Shown here one piece after another: positions 24,705 through 34,285 of a DNA stretch of 64,000 nucleotides. Origin of the DNA: Helicobacter_B zhangjianzhongii. Its GTDB lineage: Bacteria; Campylobacterota; Campylobacteria; Campylobacterales; Helicobacteraceae. Position numbers and translations under genes: made by a program. The stretch lies in NCBI RefSeq assembly GCF_030249855.1, contig NZ_JANURN010000007.1, positions 1-64,000 of the forward strand. Direction: 5' to 3'. The notes beneath the pieces are model-generated. The model made no database searches, was not told the origin of the DNA, and saw nothing but the letters and a program-made list of their open reading frames with translations. Position 1 is the first letter of the stretch. The number at the start of each line of letters is the position of its first letter.

Positions 24705-25783
24705 TGCATAGTCCTTGTAGCAATGCGCACAATATCATTATATACCCCAAGTGCCAAAAGCCCTAAAAGCACCGCCCACCCAAGAAGTGTCAGCGCATAA
24801 AGCACTTTATCGCTCATCTGCCTTTTCATCAAGGCTTCATAGCATACAAAGACAATCTGCCCGCCATCAAGGGCTGGGATAGGCAGGAGATTGATGATGG
24901 CAAGATTGACGGAGATTAGTGCCATAAGCATAGCAAAGGCATAGAATCCACTTGGGGCAACTTCTGCCATCACATCAACAATCCCTATCACCCCGCTTAG
25001 CTCGCCAAGCGGGATAAGCCCTACAATAAGCCGCTTTAGCGATTCAAAAATAAGCACGCTAGCCTTTGCTACTTCTTGTGCGGCAAATTGCACGCTAGCA
25101 ACTAGCCCCAAATGCTCTACACCCACTTCACCCTTAGCCACTATGCCAATCATAGGGCGATAAAGCGTATCGCCAAAGACATTGCGGTAGCTGCTAGATT
25201 CTGGTGTGATGAAAATGGATTCTAGCTTGCCCTCTCTTTGTATGGTAAGCGTAAGTGGGGTAAAGGAGCTGTGGCTAGGCGTGGCTTGCGCGATCATCGC
25301 GCTTAACTGCTCCCACGAAGCAATAGGGCTAGAATCCACTTTTACAATGCGGTCATTTGGGAGAAGTCCGGCTTTTTGTGCTGGGCTATTATTTTGCACA
25401 TCGCCGATGATTGGCAAAAGGATCTTTACACCAGAGAGTCCTATGGCGACATAGAGCAAAAATGCTAGCAGGAGATTAAACACCACGCCGGCTGATAGGA
25501 TTGTGATTTTGACCAAAGGGGGCTTTGTAGTGTAGCTATCAGGCGCGATTTCTCGGCTAGTGGGGTTAAGATCATCTTGTCCTTTTAGCTTGACATAGCC
25601 ACCTAAGGGGATTAACGATAGGGCGTATTGCGTGCCGCCGATAGTTTTGTGTAAGAGCTTTTTGCCAAAGCCTATGCTAAAGACTTCTACTTTTACGCCA
25701 AAAAGTCTCGCCGCGCAAAAATGCCCAAGCTCGTGGAAAAATACCAAAAAACAAAGGGCTAAAAACGCGCTAAGGATACCCAT
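24701..25783 (-). CDS. rseP: Site-2 intramembrane zinc metalloprotease RseP/MmpA
   Basis: 360 residues. Polytopic protease that cuts membrane-spanning regulators or signal-peptide remnants. Zinc motif HELGH is at residues 17-21. The second metal motif, NLLPIPALDGGQ, is near residue 300. A periplasmic PDZ domain lies between them (VQNNSPAQKAGLLPNDRIVKVDS). The repeat-like word KVDSSP in the PDZ domain fits the normal PDZ pattern, so it may have been adapted there. The start shares one base with the pgsA stop codon. Confidence 0.93.
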   Translation of the reverse strand: MGILSAFLALCFLVFFHELGHFCAARLFGVKVEVFSIGFGKKLLHKTIGGTQYALSLIPLGGYVKLKGQDDLNPTSREIAPDSYTTKPPLVKITILSAGVVFNLLLAFLLYVAIGLSGVKILLPIIGDVQNNSPAQKAGLLPNDRIVKVDSSPIASWEQLSAMIAQATPSHSSFTPLTLTIQREGKLESIFITPESSSYRNVFGDTLYRPMIGIVAKGEVGVEHLGLVASVQFAAQEVAKASVLIFESLKRLIVGLIPLGELSGVIGIVDVMAEVAPSGFYAFAMLMALISVNLAIINLLPIPALDGGQIVFVCYEALMKRQMSDKVLYALTLLGWAVLLGLLALGVYNDIVRIATRTMQ

Positions 25784-26328
25784 TAACTCGCGCTTTTGTA
25801 GTATTTGATCGTGTAATCAACCCCGGAATAAAAGGTCATAAAAGTCGCTAGCCACAATAGCACATCACCCCCCGGGAAAAAATCTGCGAGCAAAAAGGCA
25901 ATAGCCGCGATTTGAAAGCCTGTTTTGTATTTGCCAAGGTAGCTAGCGGCTATGGATTTGCCGGAGCTTGCTACCACCACGCGCAATCCTGTGATGAAAA
26001 ACTCGCGACTAAGGATAATAAACACTGCCCACGCATTTGCACGCCCTAGGAGCAGCAAGGCGATAAACGCGCTAAGGATAAGCATTTTATCTGCCAAAGG
26101 GTCAAAGACCTCGCCAAAAGTGGATTCTACTTTGCAATGCCTAGCGATATAGCCATCAAAAAAATCTGTCAAAGACGCAAGGCAAAAAATCAGGCAAGAA
26201 AAGTAATTGACCCAGCTAGGATCCACCCAGCTAGGCAAGATAAGATCGCTATGCAAGAGAAAAAAAAGCAAAAACACCGCAAGGAATATGCGAGTGATTG
26301 TTAGGATATTTGGGAGTCTTTTGATCAT
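25783..26328 (-). CDS. pgsA: CDP-diacylglycerol-glycerol-3-phosphate 3-phosphatidyltransferase
   Basis: 181 residues. Membrane enzyme making phosphatidylglycerol phosphate. The CDP-alcohol phosphotransferase motif is complete near residues 57-80: Asp-x2-Asp-Gly-x2-Ala-Arg-x8-Gly-x3-Asp-x3-Asp, from SLTDFFDGYIAR to FGEVFDPLADK. The eight variable residues are HCKVESTF, encoded by a copy of the dispersed repeat. About five membrane helices. First gene of the pgsA-rseP-xseA run. Confidence 0.93.
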   Translation of the reverse strand: MIKRLPNILTITRIFLAVFLLFFLLHSDLILPSWVDPSWVNYFSCLIFCLASLTDFFDGYIARHCKVESTFGEVFDPLADKMLILSAFIALLLLGRANAWAVFIILSREFFITGLRVVVASSGKSIAASYLGKYKTGFQIAAIAFLLADFFPGGDVLLWLATFMTFYSGVDYTIKYYKSAS

Positions 26329-26383
26329 AGCGACCCACCCTTAAACTCTATGGGGCGATGCAATAAGAAGTGGCATTGATGGG

Positions 26384-26632
26384 TTATTGTTCAACAAGAT
26401 CGCTGAAGCTTATATCACTTGTGAGATCTGCTGCCATTTGCATAAGGGATTGTGTTTCTTTTTTCAAATCGTTAATAATGTCTTGATTGATAAAGCCAGA
26501 AAGCTTTCGTAGCTTCTTGTATGTGTCTTTGGATACATAGGGGCGCAGAGTTTTTAGCTGCTTTTCATCGATGTTTGGGAGAGTTTGAAACACTCTTCTT
26601 AGCTCTTTGGCAGGGATAGTTTTCTTTGCCAT
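26384..26632 (-). CDS. Small helical protein of unknown function
   Basis: 82 residues, basic at the N-terminus and acidic at the C-terminus. I do not recognise the family. The sequence is predicted mostly helical (ELRRVFQTLPNIDEKQLKTL, INDLKKETQSLMQMAADL), without cysteines, signal peptide or membrane segment. GGAAGT lies before the ATG (AAGGAAGTCC). It is 55 bases upstream of pgsA on the same strand and divergent from the next gene. Codon use and start context support a real gene. Confidence 0.6.
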   Translation of the reverse strand: MAKKTIPAKELRRVFQTLPNIDEKQLKTLRPYVSKDTYKKLRKLSGFINQDIINDLKKETQSLMQMAADLTSDISFSDLVEQ

Positions 26633-26886
26633 TTGGACTTCCTTTGTTGTTCTGTTTTATGTGTTGTTTATCAGTGCTAGAGCCAAGACATAATCTTTAA
26701 ATCTCCAAGGCGGAGTTGTAGATTGAGTAGATTGATGTGTCAGCCCAAGCAAGGAGTGATTATACCAAATAAAAATCTATTTTTGTTAGGATTTTGTGAT
26801 GTGCTTTGGGCTTAAAGTATGCGCAAGATAGGGTGTAAATCCAAATTTTGCAATGTTTTAGCGTATTAAAAAGATGTTAATAATGC

Positions 26887-26892
26887 TATAAT
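26887..26892 (+). promoter_or_regulatory. -10 box upstream of the hisC-fliF transcription unit
   Basis: TATAAT lies 26 bases before ATG 26918. It overlaps an upstream in-frame ATG (26891), which therefore cannot be the start if this promoter is used. Confidence 0.55.
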
Positions 26893-26917
26893 GTTTGAAA
26901 ACATTGTGGAGAGAAAA

Positions 26918-27715
26918 ATGCGCTGGTTGAAATATTTGCTGATTTGTCTTTTGAGTCTTGTTGTCTTTGTTGGGGGCGCATTATTCTCGCATTTTATCGG
27001 TGATATAAAAGAGCTGCTTCACATAGGGGAACGCTCGCGCCACTATACACTAGATGTTGCCGATGTGGTGCAGATCCCTTATGAGCGGTATGAGAGTTGG
27101 ATTGTCCTTAATGCACCTAAGGCAAGCTCTAGTAATATAGAGGAGCTTGCTGGTAGATTTTCGCGTATTTTTGGGGAGATCACAGATTATATCGCTAAGT
27201 CGCCATTATATAAAAGTGGCGCGTGTTCTGTGCAGTCTCTGCCTAAGAGAGTGGAAGTGGATTCTAGTGGATTGGGCAGTGCGCCTAGGGCGATTGAGTG
27301 CATTATCACAGAGCAAGATATTGCAGAGTATAAGACATTGCTAAAAGAGATTGATTATCTTGCTTTGAAGAATGGTGGCTTACGGATTGAGATTTCAAGC
27401 TTGCAGCCTATCGTAGATTTTGCGCAAGTTGAAAATGCTAAGCAAGATTTGCGCAAGCTTTTGCTGGATAAAGCACACAAGAGTGCTGCATTCTACGCAG
27501 CGCAGACTACGCAGCACTGCTTATTGCTTGATAGCAATGAGAGAAGTGCTTATAGCTCAAATAGCGTTATTAAGCGTGTGCTTGATGGTGGTGGATTGTT
27601 GGATAGAGATATTTTCTCCGGTGAGACTTCACCTATATCTGCGGATATTACATTGCCTTTAGAAAAATCTGCCCCATTGTATTTAAAGGCACGCATTACG
27701 ATTAGGTGTGATTGA
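26918..27715 (+). CDS. Membrane-anchored protein of unknown function upstream of hisC
   Basis: 265 residues from ATG 26918, chosen because GGAGAG precedes it and a -10 box overlaps the alternative upstream ATG. One N-terminal membrane helix (WLKYLLICLLSLVVFVGGALF) is followed by an extracytoplasmic domain of mixed helix and strand. No known motif is visible. A repeat copy near residue 112 is read as VEVDSSG. The stop lies 24 bases before hisC, so it probably heads the hisC-fliF-fliG-fliH-dxs run. A gene of unknown function is found before fliF in H. pylori too, but I cannot confirm homology. Confidence 0.65.
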   Translation: MRWLKYLLICLLSLVVFVGGALFSHFIGDIKELLHIGERSRHYTLDVADVVQIPYERYESWIVLNAPKASSSNIEELAGRFSRIFGEITDYIAKSPLYKSGACSVQSLPKRVEVDSSGLGSAPRAIECIITEQDIAEYKTLLKEIDYLALKNGGLRIEISSLQPIVDFAQVENAKQDLRKLLLDKAHKSAAFYAAQTTQHCLLLDSNERSAYSSNSVIKRVLDGGGLLDRDIFSGETSPISADITLPLEKSAPLYLKARITIRCD

Positions 27716-27739
27716 TGTGTATTGAAAAGCGGAGTTGCT

Positions 27740-28846
27740 ATGCGATTTAATGAAGAGTTAGCACATATTGCCACTTATCAAGCTGGCAAGCCTATTGAAG
27801 AGGTTGTGCGCACATTTGGCTTAGATGAAAAGGAAGTTATCAAGCTGGCGAGCAATGAGAATCCTTACGGCACTTCGCCTAGTGTTGTGGAGTGTATCAA
27901 GGCTAATGCCCATAAAGCTGCGCTATATCCAGATGATTCTATGTGTGCTCTTATTTCGCGCTTGCAGAGACATTATGGTATTGGATATGGGCAGTGCATC
28001 ATCGGGGCTGGGAGTGATCAAATCATCGAGCTCTGTCTCCACGCTAAAGCCACAAAATCAAGCAAGATTCTTATGGCGGGCATCACTTTTGCGATGTATG
28101 AAATCTATGCCAAACACATCGGTGCGCAAGTGATCAAAACGCCTAGCAAAGAGCATAATCTCACAGAGTTTTACGAGCTATTTAGGCAGCATAAGCCTGA
28201 TATTGTATTTCTATGTGTGCCAAATAATCCTTTAGGAGAATGCGTGGGGGCAAAAGAAGTGTATGAGCTTCTAGCGCACATAGAGCAAGAGAGCTGCGGT
28301 GAGACACTTGTGGTCATTGATGGGGCGTATCAGGAGTTTGCTTCATATAAGGATTCTAGTAAGCATATTGATCCGCGCGATCTTATACAACACTTTGCAA
28401 ATGTAATCTATCTTGGCACATTTTCTAAGGTATATGGGCTAGGTGGTATGCGCGTGGGCTATGGGATCGCTAGAGAGGAGATTGTCCAAGCACTCTTTAA
28501 GCTCCGCGCACCTTTTAATATCACGACACTAAGTCTAGCGGCTGCGTGTGTGGCACTTGAAGATATAGAGTTTATGCAGCACACATTGAAAGAAAATTTT
28601 GCACAAATGCGCCGATATGAAGAATTTGCAGAATCTAAAGGGATAGAGTATATCCCATCTTATACCAATTTCATCACCTTTGTTTTGGAAAATCCTTATA
28701 ATTCTTCTGTGATTTGCGATACACTTTTGCGGCAAGGGATTATCGTCCGCAATCTCGCTTCCTATGGTATCAACGCTATTCGCATAACTATCGGCACGCA
28801 AGAGCAAAATTCAAGAGTGCTGCTAGCTCTTCAAGAGTTGGTATAG
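27740..28846 (+). CDS. hisC: Histidinol-phosphate aminotransferase
   Basis: 368 residues from ATG 27740 (GGAG upstream; the TTG further upstream is rejected). Fold-type I PLP enzyme. The N-terminal block ELAHIATYQAGKPIEEV and KLASNENPYGTSP match HisC. The PLP lysine is Lys230 in YLGTFSKVYGLGGMRVGYG, with PNNPLGE and VVIDGAYQEF before it. Catalyses the transamination step of histidine synthesis and may also act on aromatic amino acids. H. pylori lacks this pathway. No other his gene is nearby. Confidence 0.92.
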   Translation: MRFNEELAHIATYQAGKPIEEVVRTFGLDEKEVIKLASNENPYGTSPSVVECIKANAHKAALYPDDSMCALISRLQRHYGIGYGQCIIGAGSDQIIELCLHAKATKSSKILMAGITFAMYEIYAKHIGAQVIKTPSKEHNLTEFYELFRQHKPDIVFLCVPNNPLGECVGAKEVYELLAHIEQESCGETLVVIDGAYQEFASYKDSSKHIDPRDLIQHFANVIYLGTFSKVYGLGGMRVGYGIAREEIVQALFKLRAPFNITTLSLAAACVALEDIEFMQHTLKENFAQMRRYEEFAESKGIEYIPSYTNFITFVLENPYNSSVICDTLLRQGIIVRNLASYGINAIRITIGTQEQNSRVLLALQELV

Positions 28847-28889
28847 TGGCTATGGCTAGATCAATGGAAATTTTTTGCAAGGATATTTA

Positions 28890-30578
28890 GTGGATACTAA
28901 AACGCTCTTTGAACGCATAACAAAAATTTATAACAATCTCACCGGTAGGCAAAAGGTTGTCATCACAGCGACCATTGTCGTGCTTATAGGGTTTTTTGTA
29001 TTTTTGCTTGTGTTTTCAAATAAACAAGTGCAAAGCTCTTATGGCGTGCTGTTTGAAGGCATGAATGAAGCCGATAACGCGCTGATTTTGCAATATCTTA
29101 AAGACAATCAAATCCCCTATAAAATCCCTCGCAGCAATGTCATAGAAATCCCTAGCGAGCGTGTAGCAGAAGAGCGTATCGCTCTAGCAGCCCAAGGTAT
29201 CCCCAAAACTTCTAAAGTAGGATTTGAAGTATTTGATACGAACAATATTGCCGAGACAGATTTCACGCAGCAAGTGAAGTTTTTACGCGCGACTGAAGGC
29301 GAGCTTACACGCACTATTGAAGCACTAGAGCCGATTTTTAAGGCAAATGTGCAAATCGCCAATCCCAAAGAAAGCCTTTTTGTCTCAACAAGCATTCCGC
29401 CAACAGCCGCTGTTATGGTGCAGTTACAGCCCGGCAGCGCGCTTTCATCATTCCAAATCACAGGGATTAAAAATCTCGTTTCTGCCGCTATCCCAAAGCT
29501 CACGCCTGAAAATGTCAAGATTGTCGATGGCAATGGTATGCCTTTGGGAGAGGATAATGAGCTAGCAGGGATCAATGAGGTGTTAAAGCAACGCTACGCA
29601 TTTGTCCATAAAGAGGAGCAGAAAAAGGCAGATGATATTGTGCGCTTGCTTTCCCCTCGCGCGGGTGGAGCAAACAAAGTCGTAGCTATTGTTAATCTCC
29701 AATATGATTGGAGCCAGCAAGAATCTGTGAAGCAAACTTTCGATCCCTCTCAAGTTGTCCCACGATCGACCAAAGATTATGAGAAAGAAAAGCAAGGACC
29801 TCCAGATAGGACTATCGGCGGGATACCGGGCGTGGAGAGTAATGTCGGTCCGGTGCAAAATCTGGATTCTAGTAATCAAATGATTAAAGAGCACGAGACA
29901 GAATCTATTGTCAATAATGAAATTGGCAATGAAACGATTAAGACAAAGTTCGCAAGCGGTAAGCCCTTGCGCCTAACTGCTTCTGTGCTTGTCAATGGCG
30001 AGCACAGGCTTGTAACCAAAGATGATGGGCAAGAGGTGATGGAGTATGTGCCATTTACTCCAGAAGAAATCACCAAGCTTGAAAATCTTGTCAAAAATGC
30101 CATAGGTTTTGATGAGACAAGAGGGGATTCTGTAACGGTCTCGGATTGGGATTTCTCCAAAGGCGAGGCACCCAAAGCACCAAAGACATTTGTAGAAAAA
30201 GCCACAAGCTTTATGATGCAATATGTCCCATTGCTAAAATATGTCATCATCGCCATTATTATCTTCATCTTTTATAAGAAAGTCATCGCGCCATTTGCTG
30301 AGCGAATGCTTGAAGTCCAAGATGCAGAAGATGACAAGATCGAATCGCTCTTTGAGATCGATGACGATGACGATGAGGCTAGCTCACGCTTTGGTGAGCT
30401 ACGCAAACGCGTGGAAGAGCAGCTTGGCATTAGCGGTGCTGGATTTAGCGAAGATGAGGTGAAATACGAAGTGCTACTTGAAAAGATCAAGGCTGTCATT
30501 CAGGAAAAACCAGAAGAAATTGCTTCGCTTTTCCAAAAGCTTATCCACGATGAGATCGGTGTGGAGAAATCTAGCTAG
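28890..30578 (+). CDS. fliF: Flagellar MS-ring protein FliF
   Basis: 562 residues from GTG 28890, preferred because AAGGAT lies 7 bases before it. An in-frame TTG five codons upstream is the alternative. Two membrane helices (residues about 22-44 and near 440-460) flank a large periplasmic part with ring-building motifs (GVLFEGMNEADNALILQYLKDNQIPYKI, ATEGELTRTIEALEPIFKANVQIA). The C-terminal cytoplasmic tail, with an acidic run of aspartates, contacts FliG. Followed 8 bases later by fliG. Confidence 0.96.
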   Translation: MDTKTLFERITKIYNNLTGRQKVVITATIVVLIGFFVFLLVFSNKQVQSSYGVLFEGMNEADNALILQYLKDNQIPYKIPRSNVIEIPSERVAEERIALAAQGIPKTSKVGFEVFDTNNIAETDFTQQVKFLRATEGELTRTIEALEPIFKANVQIANPKESLFVSTSIPPTAAVMVQLQPGSALSSFQITGIKNLVSAAIPKLTPENVKIVDGNGMPLGEDNELAGINEVLKQRYAFVHKEEQKKADDIVRLLSPRAGGANKVVAIVNLQYDWSQQESVKQTFDPSQVVPRSTKDYEKEKQGPPDRTIGGIPGVESNVGPVQNLDSSNQMIKEHETESIVNNEIGNETIKTKFASGKPLRLTASVLVNGEHRLVTKDDGQEVMEYVPFTPEEITKLENLVKNAIGFDETRGDSVTVSDWDFSKGEAPKAPKTFVEKATSFMMQYVPLLKYVIIAIIIFIFYKKVIAPFAERMLEVQDAEDDKIESLFEIDDDDDEASSRFGELRKRVEEQLGISGAGFSEDEVKYEVLLEKIKAVIQEKPEEIASLFQKLIHDEIGVEKSS

Positions 30579-30586
30579 GAGGCATT

Positions 30587-31621
30587 ATGAGCTTACAATT
30601 AAACCAACGCCAACGCGCACAATATGATGAACTCTCAATGTCGGAGAAAATTGCTATCTTGCTGATCCAAGTAGGCGAGGAGCTTACTAGCGAGATTTTT
30701 AAAAATCTTGATATTGATGGGATTACAGAGATTTCTAAGCAAATTATGCAGCTAAAAGGCACGGATAAAGCTATCGGTGGGGCGGTGCTAGAAGAGTTTT
30801 ATGCGATTTTTCAGTCTAATCAATACATCAATAGCGGAGGGCTTGACTATGCTAGAGAATTGCTCAACAAAGCTCTTGGACCAGAAGAGGCAAAGAGAGT
30901 GTTGGACAAGCTTGCCAAAACTATGCAATCTGCCAAAAACTTTGCCTATCTTAGTAAAATCCGCCCCCAGCAGCTTGCAGACTTTATCGTCAATGAGCAT
31001 CCACAGACAATAGCCCTTATCCTAGCACATATGGATGCAAGCAGCGCGGCAGAGACTTTAGGGCATTTTAGCGATGATAATATGCGCGCAGAAATCGCTA
31101 TCCGTATGGCAAATCTCGGCGATATTTCACCAAATGTCGTCAAACGCGTCTCCACCGTGCTAGAAAACAAGCTAGAATCCTTAACAAGCTACAAAGTCGA
31201 GGTGGGCGGACCAAGAGCGGTTGCCGAGATGTTCAACCGCCTTGGGCAAAAGGCTGCAAAATCCACGCTCTCCTATATCGAGCAAATTGACGAGCAGCTA
31301 GCAAATGAGATCAAAGAGATGATGTTTACCTTTGAAGATATTGTCAATCTTGATAAAAACGCTATTAGAGAGATTCTCAAAGTCGCGGATAAAAAGGATC
31401 TCACAATGGCGTTGAAAGCGGCAAATGATAACTTGAAGCAAAAATTCCTTGATCAAATGAGCACTAGGGCTAGCGAGCAATTCATAGAAGAAATGCAGTT
31501 TTTGGGTGCGGTGCGTATGCGCGATGTCGAAGCCGCACAGCGCAAGATCGTAGAAGCAGTGCAGACGCTATCTGAGCAAGGGCTTATCCAAGTAGGCGAA
31601 GAGGAGGATGTCGTTGAGTAG
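30587..31621 (+). CDS. fliG: Flagellar motor switch protein FliG
   Basis: 344 residues. Rotor protein transmitting torque from the stator. The N-terminal domain (SMSEKIAILLIQVGEELTSEIFKNL) binds FliF. The middle domain has IRPQQLADFIVNEHPQTIALILAHM. The C-terminal domain carries the charged torque helix (DLTMALKAANDNLKQKFLDQMSTRASEQF). Length and motifs match H. pylori FliG. AGGAGG precedes the ATG. The end overlaps fliH by 14 bases. Confidence 0.97.
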   Translation: MSLQLNQRQRAQYDELSMSEKIAILLIQVGEELTSEIFKNLDIDGITEISKQIMQLKGTDKAIGGAVLEEFYAIFQSNQYINSGGLDYARELLNKALGPEEAKRVLDKLAKTMQSAKNFAYLSKIRPQQLADFIVNEHPQTIALILAHMDASSAAETLGHFSDDNMRAEIAIRMANLGDISPNVVKRVSTVLENKLESLTSYKVEVGGPRAVAEMFNRLGQKAAKSTLSYIEQIDEQLANEIKEMMFTFEDIVNLDKNAIREILKVADKKDLTMALKAANDNLKQKFLDQMSTRASEQFIEEMQFLGAVRMRDVEAAQRKIVEAVQTLSEQGLIQVGEEEDVVE

Positions 31622-32405
31622 TTTTGAAGAAGATAATCTCATCACCAAAAATCATATAGAAAAGCACAGAATCAGCAAGTATGAATTCCGCCCGATTGTA
31701 GCAGATGAAGTGGATTCTAAGCCCAAAACTCCCCAGCCAGAATCCGCTCAAGTCCCCAGCTTGCCCCCAGCACAGAGCATAGGAGATGAGAGCATAGAAA
31801 AAGAGCTGATAGAAAAGCTGCTGCAAAAGACCGATGAGCTCTCCAGCTCTCTAGCAAAGCTACAAATCCAATTTGAAAAGCAGCAGCTTGAAATGGAGGA
31901 GAGGGTCAATACCGCACGCAATGATGCCTACAAAGATGGGCTAAAAGAGGGCGAGGAGAAAACGCGCCAAGCCCTAGAAGCCGATGTGCAAAAGGAGCGC
32001 ACCGCACTTGTAGAATCTGCTATCAATCTTGGCAAAGCTATGCAAAATTCTGAGACACATTTACGCGAGCTAGAAAAGGAGCTAAGTGCCATTGCTGTGG
32101 ATATTGCAAGAGAGGTGATCGCTAAAGAAGTGGAGAAAGATAGCGCGGCTGTGGCATTAGCCTTGGCAAAGGAGCTGCTAGGATCAATCGCTGATGCTAC
32201 TGATGTGCAAATGCGCGTAAATCCCCTAGACTACCATACTTTGACAAAAGAGCTAAAGGACTACGCAAAGCTAAAGATAGAAGCGGATAATGCTATCACC
32301 AAAGGTGGCGTGATCATCGCAAATGGCGGCGGGATCATTGATGGGAGTATCGCAAATCGCTATAAAACTTTGAAGCAAAGTGTTTTGGATAATTTGAAAG
32401 ATTAA
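31608..32405 (+). CDS. fliH: Flagellar assembly protein FliH (export ATPase regulator)
   Basis: 265 residues. Binds and regulates the FliI export ATPase. An acidic, low-complexity N-terminus (with a repeat-derived EVDSKPKTP) is followed by a long coiled coil with FliH-type glycine and charge spacing (LKEGEEKTRQALEADVQKER) and a C-terminal domain (DATDVQMRVNPLDYHTLTKEL, NGGGIIDGSIANRYKTLKQS). ATG 31608 has little ribosome-site spacing. TTG 31614 with GGAGG upstream is an equal alternative, shortening the protein by two residues. Order fliF-fliG-fliH-dxs is conserved in Helicobacter. Confidence 0.93.
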   Translation: MSLSSFEEDNLITKNHIEKHRISKYEFRPIVADEVDSKPKTPQPESAQVPSLPPAQSIGDESIEKELIEKLLQKTDELSSSLAKLQIQFEKQQLEMEERVNTARNDAYKDGLKEGEEKTRQALEADVQKERTALVESAINLGKAMQNSETHLRELEKELSAIAVDIAREVIAKEVEKDSAAVALALAKELLGSIADATDVQMRVNPLDYHTLTKELKDYAKLKIEADNAITKGGVIIANGGGIIDGSIANRYKTLKQSVLDNLKD

Positions 32406-32414
32406 GGCGTTGTT

Positions 32415-34277
32415 ATGGCAGTTTTCCTACCTAAGCCACTTAAGCAAATGGAGCTAGCAGAGCTAGAGAATCTCTGCGCTGATATTCGCGCTAGAATCCT
32501 TGAAGTCGTAAGCCAAAATGGCGGGCATTTAAGCTCCACACTTGGTGCAGTAGAGCTAATTGTGGCTATGCACTATGTCTTTGATTACACAAAATCCCCC
32601 TTTATCTTTGATGTATCCCACCAAGCCTACGCACATAAGCTGCTTACAGGGCGATATGATGAGTTTGCAAGCTTGCGGAAGTTTGGTGGGGTGAGTGGAT
32701 TCTGCAAGCCAAGTGAGTCAAGCGCGGATTATTTTGTCGCTGGACATAGCTCGACTTCTATCTCACTAGGTGTAGGCGCGGCAAAAGCTATGGCTTTGCG
32801 CAGTGAAAAAGCAATGCCCATCGTGCTGATTGGCGATGGCAGTATGAGTGCTGGGCTTGTGTATGAGGCGTTAAATGAGCTAGGCGATAGAAAATACCCT
32901 ATGCTTATTATTTTGAATGACAATGAAATGAGTATCGCCAAGCCCATAGGCGCGATTTCTCGGCATTTATCGCAAATCATCTCCCACCCGATGTATCAAT
33001 CTTTCCGCAACTTTACAAAAAAATGGCTAGAGAAAATGCCAGATTCTGCGACTTATCTCGCTAAACGCTTTGAAGAATCCCTAAAGCTCATCACACCCGG
33101 GATTTTGTTTGAAGAAATGGGGATTGACTATATCGGTCCAATTGATGGGCATAATCTTAGTGATTTAATCTTTTGCTTCAAAAGGGCGCAGGATTTGGGA
33201 CGCCCAATAGTCGTGCATACACAGACCATTAAGGGCAAGGGCTATGAGATCGCTGAAGGTCCTTATGAGAAGTGGCACGGCGTAGGGGCGTTTGATCTTG
33301 CAACCGGGCAAGCCTTGAAAAAATCCGCGCAAGTCCCCACGCCCACGCAAGTGTATGCACGCGTGCTAGGCGAGCTTGCTAGAGATGATGAAAGAGTCGT
33401 GGGCGTTACAGCAGCGATGCCTGGTGGCACAGGACTAGGCGAGCTGATTGACATATATCCAGATAGATTCTGGGATACAGGCATTGCCGAGCAGCATAGT
33501 GTAACCTCTATGGCAGCTATGGCAAAGGAGGGCTTTATCCCCTTTGTGAGTATTTACTCGACATTTTTGCAGCGAGCCTTTGATCAAATTATCCACGATG
33601 TGGGGATTATGGGGCTGCCTGTGCGCTTTAGTATCGATAGAGCGGGCATTGTGGGCGAAGATGGCGAGACACATCAAGGGCTTTTTGATATTGCGTATTT
33701 GCGTATGATCCCGGGCTTTGTGCTTTTTGCCCCGCGCGATAATGCCACGCTTAGACTTGCCATAGAGTTTGCCTATCGCTTCTCTAGCGCACCTTGTGCT
33801 TACCGCTATCCGCGCAATGCCTTCTGCCTAGAAGAGGGCAGCTATAAAGCAAGCGAATTTGTGCTAGGTGAGCTAGAAGTTTTGCGACAGGGCAGGCAAA
33901 TCGCGCTTATCGGCTATGGCAATGGCGTGGGTAGGGCGGATAAAGTCTATCGTGCTTTGTGTGATTTGGGCTTTGCTCCTAGTCTTATTGATCTGCGCTT
34001 TTGTAAGCCACTGCCCAAAGAGCTAGAATCCACTTTGCGCACGCATAAAATCGCCTTTGTCTTTAGTGATAGTTATAGAGATGGCGGCGTGGGCAGTGCG
34101 ATATTGGAGCAGGCAAGCGCGTGGGAGATGCTGCTGCCACTTTATAGTCTTGAGCTAGAATCCACTTTTGTCCCACACGGCGATACAAAGAGTGTCGAGC
34201 ACTCGGTGGGGCTTAGCGAGCAGGCGTTGCTTGAGCGCGTGCTTAGCAAGCTTAGATCTCACAATATCACTCCATAG
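32415..34277 (+). CDS. dxs: 1-deoxy-D-xylulose-5-phosphate synthase
   Basis: 620 residues. Thiamine-diphosphate enzyme for the first step of the MEP isoprenoid pathway, from pyruvate and glyceraldehyde 3-phosphate. The cofactor motif runs from GDGSMSAG to ILNDNEMSI (near residues 142-172). The N-terminal NGGHLSSTLGAVELIVAMHYVF, the pyrimidine-domain DTGIAEQHSVTSMAAMAKEG and RAGIVGEDGETHQG are all present. Two LEST words in the last 90 residues coincide with repeat copies. Starts 9 bases after fliH. Confidence 0.97.
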   Translation: MAVFLPKPLKQMELAELENLCADIRARILEVVSQNGGHLSSTLGAVELIVAMHYVFDYTKSPFIFDVSHQAYAHKLLTGRYDEFASLRKFGGVSGFCKPSESSADYFVAGHSSTSISLGVGAAKAMALRSEKAMPIVLIGDGSMSAGLVYEALNELGDRKYPMLIILNDNEMSIAKPIGAISRHLSQIISHPMYQSFRNFTKKWLEKMPDSATYLAKRFEESLKLITPGILFEEMGIDYIGPIDGHNLSDLIFCFKRAQDLGRPIVVHTQTIKGKGYEIAEGPYEKWHGVGAFDLATGQALKKSAQVPTPTQVYARVLGELARDDERVVGVTAAMPGGTGLGELIDIYPDRFWDTGIAEQHSVTSMAAMAKEGFIPFVSIYSTFLQRAFDQIIHDVGIMGLPVRFSIDRAGIVGEDGETHQGLFDIAYLRMIPGFVLFAPRDNATLRLAIEFAYRFSSAPCAYRYPRNAFCLEEGSYKASEFVLGELEVLRQGRQIALIGYGNGVGRADKVYRALCDLGFAPSLIDLRFCKPLPKELESTLRTHKIAFVFSDSYRDGGVGSAILEQASAWEMLLPLYSLELESTFVPHGDTKSVEHSVGLSEQALLERVLSKLRSHNITP

Positions 34278-34285
34278 GCGAGGCT

